Below are positions 61,134 through 64,000 of a DNA stretch of 64,000 bases, piece after piece (position 1 is the first letter of the stretch; each line of letters starts with the position of its first letter). Source of the stretch: JAPPHA01 sp963662815. GTDB taxonomy: Bacteria > Pseudomonadota > Alphaproteobacteria > Rhodobacterales > Rhodobacteraceae. A program made the translations under genes and the position numbers. Below the pieces are notes generated by a model, which saw only the letters and a list, made by a program, of their open reading frames with translations, did no database searches and was not told where the DNA came from. Location: positions 1 to 64,000 of the forward strand of contig CAXXWA010000023.1 in NCBI GenBank assembly GCA_963662815.2, given 5' to 3'.

Positions 61134-64000
61134 CACGCAGGCACAGCCCAACATCTACTCCGTGCCGGTCGGATGCGACTTCACGGTCGCCTTCCTGGAC
61201 GGTCTTCGCGACCGGTTCCAGGGAGAGCCGCCCGAGGCAATGGCGCGGGTCGAGATCTTCGCCGGCTCGCAGAACGGCGCGAGCCGGATACGCGAGATTC
61301 TCGAATCCGGGCCCGCCGCCCTCTTGCCGCGGATCAGGCTCCTCGACGACCTGGCGGACGACCCGCTGGTCCCCGGGGTTACCCCGAAGCGGGATCCGGG
61401 GCTCGAGCGCACGCTCGCCCTCCGCCGCCTCGTCGCGGCGCTCCTAGAACGCGAACCGGATCTCGCGCCGGTATCCGCCGCATTCGAACTCGCCGCATCG
61501 CTCGAGGGGCTGGTGGCGGAATTCCACGACGAGGGCATCGGCCTCGAACGCGTCCTCGACCTCGAGGTCGAAGACCAGTCGGGGCACTGGCAGCGCAGCC
61601 TGAAGTTCCTCCGGATCCTGTACAGCGTGTTCGAGGCCGGCGGGCAACCCGACCGCCGGTCGCGCGTCCGCGCCGCGGTCGAGGCCCTCGACGGCCATTG
61701 GCGCTCGCAGCCGCCCGGACATCCGGTCATCGTTGCCGGTTCGACCGGCACCTCCCGATCCATGATGCTCTTCATGAGGGCCGTGGCGTCGCTGCCCCGG
61801 GGCGCCGTGGTCCTGCCGGGCGTGGACGCCGAAATGCCGGCCGACGTGTGGCCGTCGCTCCACGACGGCGAATGCGATGAGCATCCGCAAGCGGCAGTTC
61901 ACCGCTTCTGCGCCGCAGCCGGCGTCTCGGCTCTCGACCTTCCGCCGTGGTCCGGGCTTGAGCCTGCTTGCCCGGCGCGCAACCGGCTCGTTTCCCTGGC
62001 CCTGAGGCCGGCACCGGTCACCGACCGCTGGATGTCCGAGGGTCCGGGGCTGCTCACCGAGATCGCCGCCGCCGCCGCAGGAATGAGCCTGATCCTTGCT
62101 CCCGGCGTCAGGGAGGAGGCGAACGCCGTCGCGGTGGCGATGCGGGAGGCCATCGAGACCGGCAGCCGTGCGGCGCTCGTCACCCAGGACCGCGAACTTG
62201 CGCGCCGGGTGGACGCCGCGCTCCGGCGCTGGTCCATCGAGCCCGACAACCGGATCGGCGAACCCCTGCAGCAGACCCCGGCAGGCGTGTTCCTGCGGCT
62301 CGTCCTCGACGTGCTGCAGCCGCAGTTCGCGCCGCAGGCTTTCGTCGCGCTGCTCAAGCACCCGCTGACCAATTCGGCGAACCGCAAGCAGCACCTCCGG
62401 CACACGGCCTCCCTGGAAAGGCATCTGCGCGCAGAATGCGGCCCCGCCGTCGATTCCGGCCTCGTCCAGAACTGGGCGCACGGCAGGGACGGCGAACGCG
62501 CCGCCTGGGGCGCACGGCTCGCGGAACTGCTTGCCGGCGCGCCGGAGCCCGGCGGACGGCCTCTTGCCGACTGGCTCAGAGGGCACGTCCGGCTCGCCAA
62601 TGCGCTCGTTGCGTGGCAGGGCGTCGAGTCCGGCCCCTTCGCGTCCGACGCCGAAGTGTCGGGGCCGCTCTGGGAGGGAATGGCGGGCAGCGACCTCGGT
62701 CGCATGTTCGACGACCTCGCTGCGCATGCCGCCGCCGCCGGCGAGGTCGACATTCGGGACTACCGGGCCATGCTCCGGTCCCTCATGCAGACGAGCCGCG
62801 CCTACGGGCAGACGACTCCGCGCCCGGACGCGGCAATCTGGGGCGGACACCAGGCGCGCGTGCGGAGCACCGACCTCGTCGTAATCGGCGGACTCAACGA
62901 GGGAACCTGGCCCGGTTCGCTCACCCCCGACGCCTGGCTCAACCGGGCGATGCGGCGGCGGCTGGGCCTCGGGCCGCCGGAACGTCGGCACGGTCTCGCG
63001 GCACATGACTTCCAGCAGGCGGCGGGGAGCGCGAAAGTCGTCCTCTCCCGTTCCTTGCGCCGCGACGACGCGCCCGCCGTCGAGTCACGGTGGCTCACGC
63101 GCATTCTGAACCTCATGCGCGGCCTCGGCGCGGAGGGCGGCGAGGCGGTCGACAGCATGACGGCCCGCGGCGATCGCTGGCTGGACCTCGCGCGATCGCT
63201 CGAGCGGCCGAAGGAAACAGTCGCCCGGGCAGGCCGGCCGGCCCCGGCCCCGCCGCCGGCGTCGCGACCGGAGAGACTGTCGGTGACCCAGATCCGGACG
63301 CTCATCCGCGATCCCTACGCCATCTATGCCCGGCACGTCCTGAAGCTCCGCCGGCTCGACCCCGTCGGAAGGGAGCCCGACGCGCTCGCGCGAGGCATCG
63401 CGATCCACGGCATCCTGGAACGCTTCGTCGCGGAGATCGCGGCCGGACGTGCGGCGCCTTCCGCGGAATCTTTTCTCGCGCTGGCCGAGGCGGAGCTCCT
63501 GAGCCGCGTGCCATGGCCGATGGTCCGGAGATTCTGGCTCGCGCGGCTTCGCCGCGCCGCGGACTGGATCGTGGAGGGCGAATCCGAAAGGAGCCGTGCC
63601 GGGACCAGCGTCGGCGCCGAATGCGGGGGGTCTCTTTCCGTAGGGACAGGCGGCTTCACGCTGACCGCCCGCGCCGACCGCATCGACCGCGACGACGCGG
63701 GGCGGCTGCTGATCTACGACTACAAGTCGGGAAAGCCGCCGACGGCGAAGGTCATCAAGTCCTTCGACAAGCAGCTGCAACTGGAAGCGGCGATGGCGGC
63801 GCGGGGAGGATTCGAAGGGATCCCGGCGGCGCCTGTCGGCCGCCTCCAGTACATCGGACTCGGCAGCGAGAAGATCGAGGACATCCGTGTGGGAGACGGC
63901 CTGTTTTCGGACGTCCTGCAGGAACTCGAGGCGCTGCTGGCGGCCTACTCGGATCCACGGCAGGGATATTGCGCGCGCGCAAGGATGCAGCGCACCGGAG
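61126..64000 (+). CDS. addB: Double-strand break repair protein AddB (3' end beyond window)
   Basis: 958 codons from GTG 61126 stay open to the window edge, so the last part of the gene is missing here. NIYSVPVGCDFTVAFLDGLR, PRIRLLDDLAD, VIVAGSTGTSRSMMLFMRAV and VVIGGLNEGTWPGSLTPDAW are AddB landmarks. The C-terminal PD-(D/E)XK nuclease region follows: GIAIHGILERF, then LLIYDYKSGKPPTAKVIK with the catalytic Asp and Lys, and QLQLEAAM. AddAB processes broken DNA ends for recombination. addA is expected just past the window. Confidence 0.93.
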   Translation, partial: MRDTQAQPNIYSVPVGCDFTVAFLDGLRDRFQGEPPEAMARVEIFAGSQNGASRIREILESGPAALLPRIRLLDDLADDPLVPGVTPKRDPGLERTLALRRLVAALLEREPDLAPVSAAFELAASLEGLVAEFHDEGIGLERVLDLEVEDQSGHWQRSLKFLRILYSVFEAGGQPDRRSRVRAAVEALDGHWRSQPPGHPVIVAGSTGTSRSMMLFMRAVASLPRGAVVLPGVDAEMPADVWPSLHDGECDEHPQAAVHRFCAAAGVSALDLPPWSGLEPACPARNRLVSLALRPAPVTDRWMSEGPGLLTEIAAAAAGMSLILAPGVREEANAVAVAMREAIETGSRAALVTQDRELARRVDAALRRWSIEPDNRIGEPLQQTPAGVFLRLVLDVLQPQFAPQAFVALLKHPLTNSANRKQHLRHTASLERHLRAECGPAVDSGLVQNWAHGRDGERAAWGARLAELLAGAPEPGGRPLADWLRGHVRLANALVAWQGVESGPFASDAEVSGPLWEGMAGSDLGRMFDDLAAHAAAAGEVDIRDYRAMLRSLMQTSRAYGQTTPRPDAAIWGGHQARVRSTDLVVIGGLNEGTWPGSLTPDAWLNRAMRRRLGLGPPERRHGLAAHDFQQAAGSAKVVLSRSLRRDDAPAVESRWLTRILNLMRGLGAEGGEAVDSMTARGDRWLDLARSLERPKETVARAGRPAPAPPPASRPERLSVTQIRTLIRDPYAIYARHVLKLRRLDPVGREPDALARGIAIHGILERFVAEIAAGRAAPSAESFLALAEAELLSRVPWPMVRRFWLARLRRAADWIVEGESERSRAGTSVGAECGGSLSVGTGGFTLTARADRIDRDDAGRLLIYDYKSGKPPTAKVIKSFDKQLQLEAAMAARGGFEGIPAAPVGRLQYIGLGSEKIEDIRVGDGLFSDVLQELEALLAAYSDPRQGYCARARMQRTG

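Noticed and set aside
1..64000. CRISPR array, rRNA or tRNA genes
   Set aside because: No regularly spaced repeat series, no rRNA core sequences and no full tRNA cloverleaf were found by reading.

Overview
The window is GC-rich, densely coded bacterial DNA. The right end (51-64 kb: hemY, mitofilin-like gene, hemD, tsaD, gpsA, EVE gene, tsaE, amgK, murU, addB) has gene content and order typical of Alphaproteobacteria, most like Rhodobacterales. Species cannot be fixed from sequence alone. Arylsulfatase, Asp-box protein, SelO, many ABC transporters and many decayed mobile elements would suit a marine, perhaps host-associated lineage; that is inference.

Layout. 0-2 kb: decayed tyrosine recombinase and Uma2 gene. 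2.2-17.4 kb: a large catabolic locus. A minus-strand operon (RidA, HTH-fusion protein, ADP-forming acyl-CoA ligase, aldehyde dehydrogenase, SDR, tautomerase, enoyl-CoA hydratase, FAD oxidoreductase) diverges from a LigM-like O-demethylase and an esterase. Further along the minus strand lie an isochorismatase-family hydrolase and a CUT1-type ABC transporter without an ATPase. 17.7-22.6 kb: island of damaged defence and toxin-antitoxin genes plus a group II intron and transposase remnants. 22.7-27 kb: Fe3+-type ABC transporter. 27.2-28 kb: IS630 and ISAzo13 remnants. 28-29.6 kb: Asp-box protein and a small partner. 30-31.2 kb: XRE/ImmA-IrrE-like regulator. 31.7-38.4 kb: glutathione-dependent formaldehyde oxidation (frmA, fghA) with a nitroreductase, sthA, HAD, ornithine cyclodeaminase-like and PhyH-like genes. 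38.4-40.9 kb: selO and an agmatinase-like gene. 41.1-43 kb: AbiL/RloAB-type defence pair with a frameshifted second gene. 43.6-48.6 kb: arylsulfatase divergent from a TauABC-like transporter. 48.8-49.8 kb: transposase remnants. 49.9-51 kb: Gfo/Idh/MocA dehydrogenase. 51-64 kb: the housekeeping block, ending inside addB.

The most interesting signal is a tandem operator-like motif (TAGTGGG-type half sites, 11-bp period) at three promoters: the divergent RidA/LigM promoter, the isochorismatase/ABC promoter, and, 14 kb away, the Asp-box protein promoter. It suggests one regulator controls uptake, O-demethylation and CoA-linked breakdown of an unknown, possibly O-methylated and nitrogen-containing compound. 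The second theme is decay: at least four defence or toxin systems carry frameshifts, stops or tandem duplications while a partner gene stays intact.
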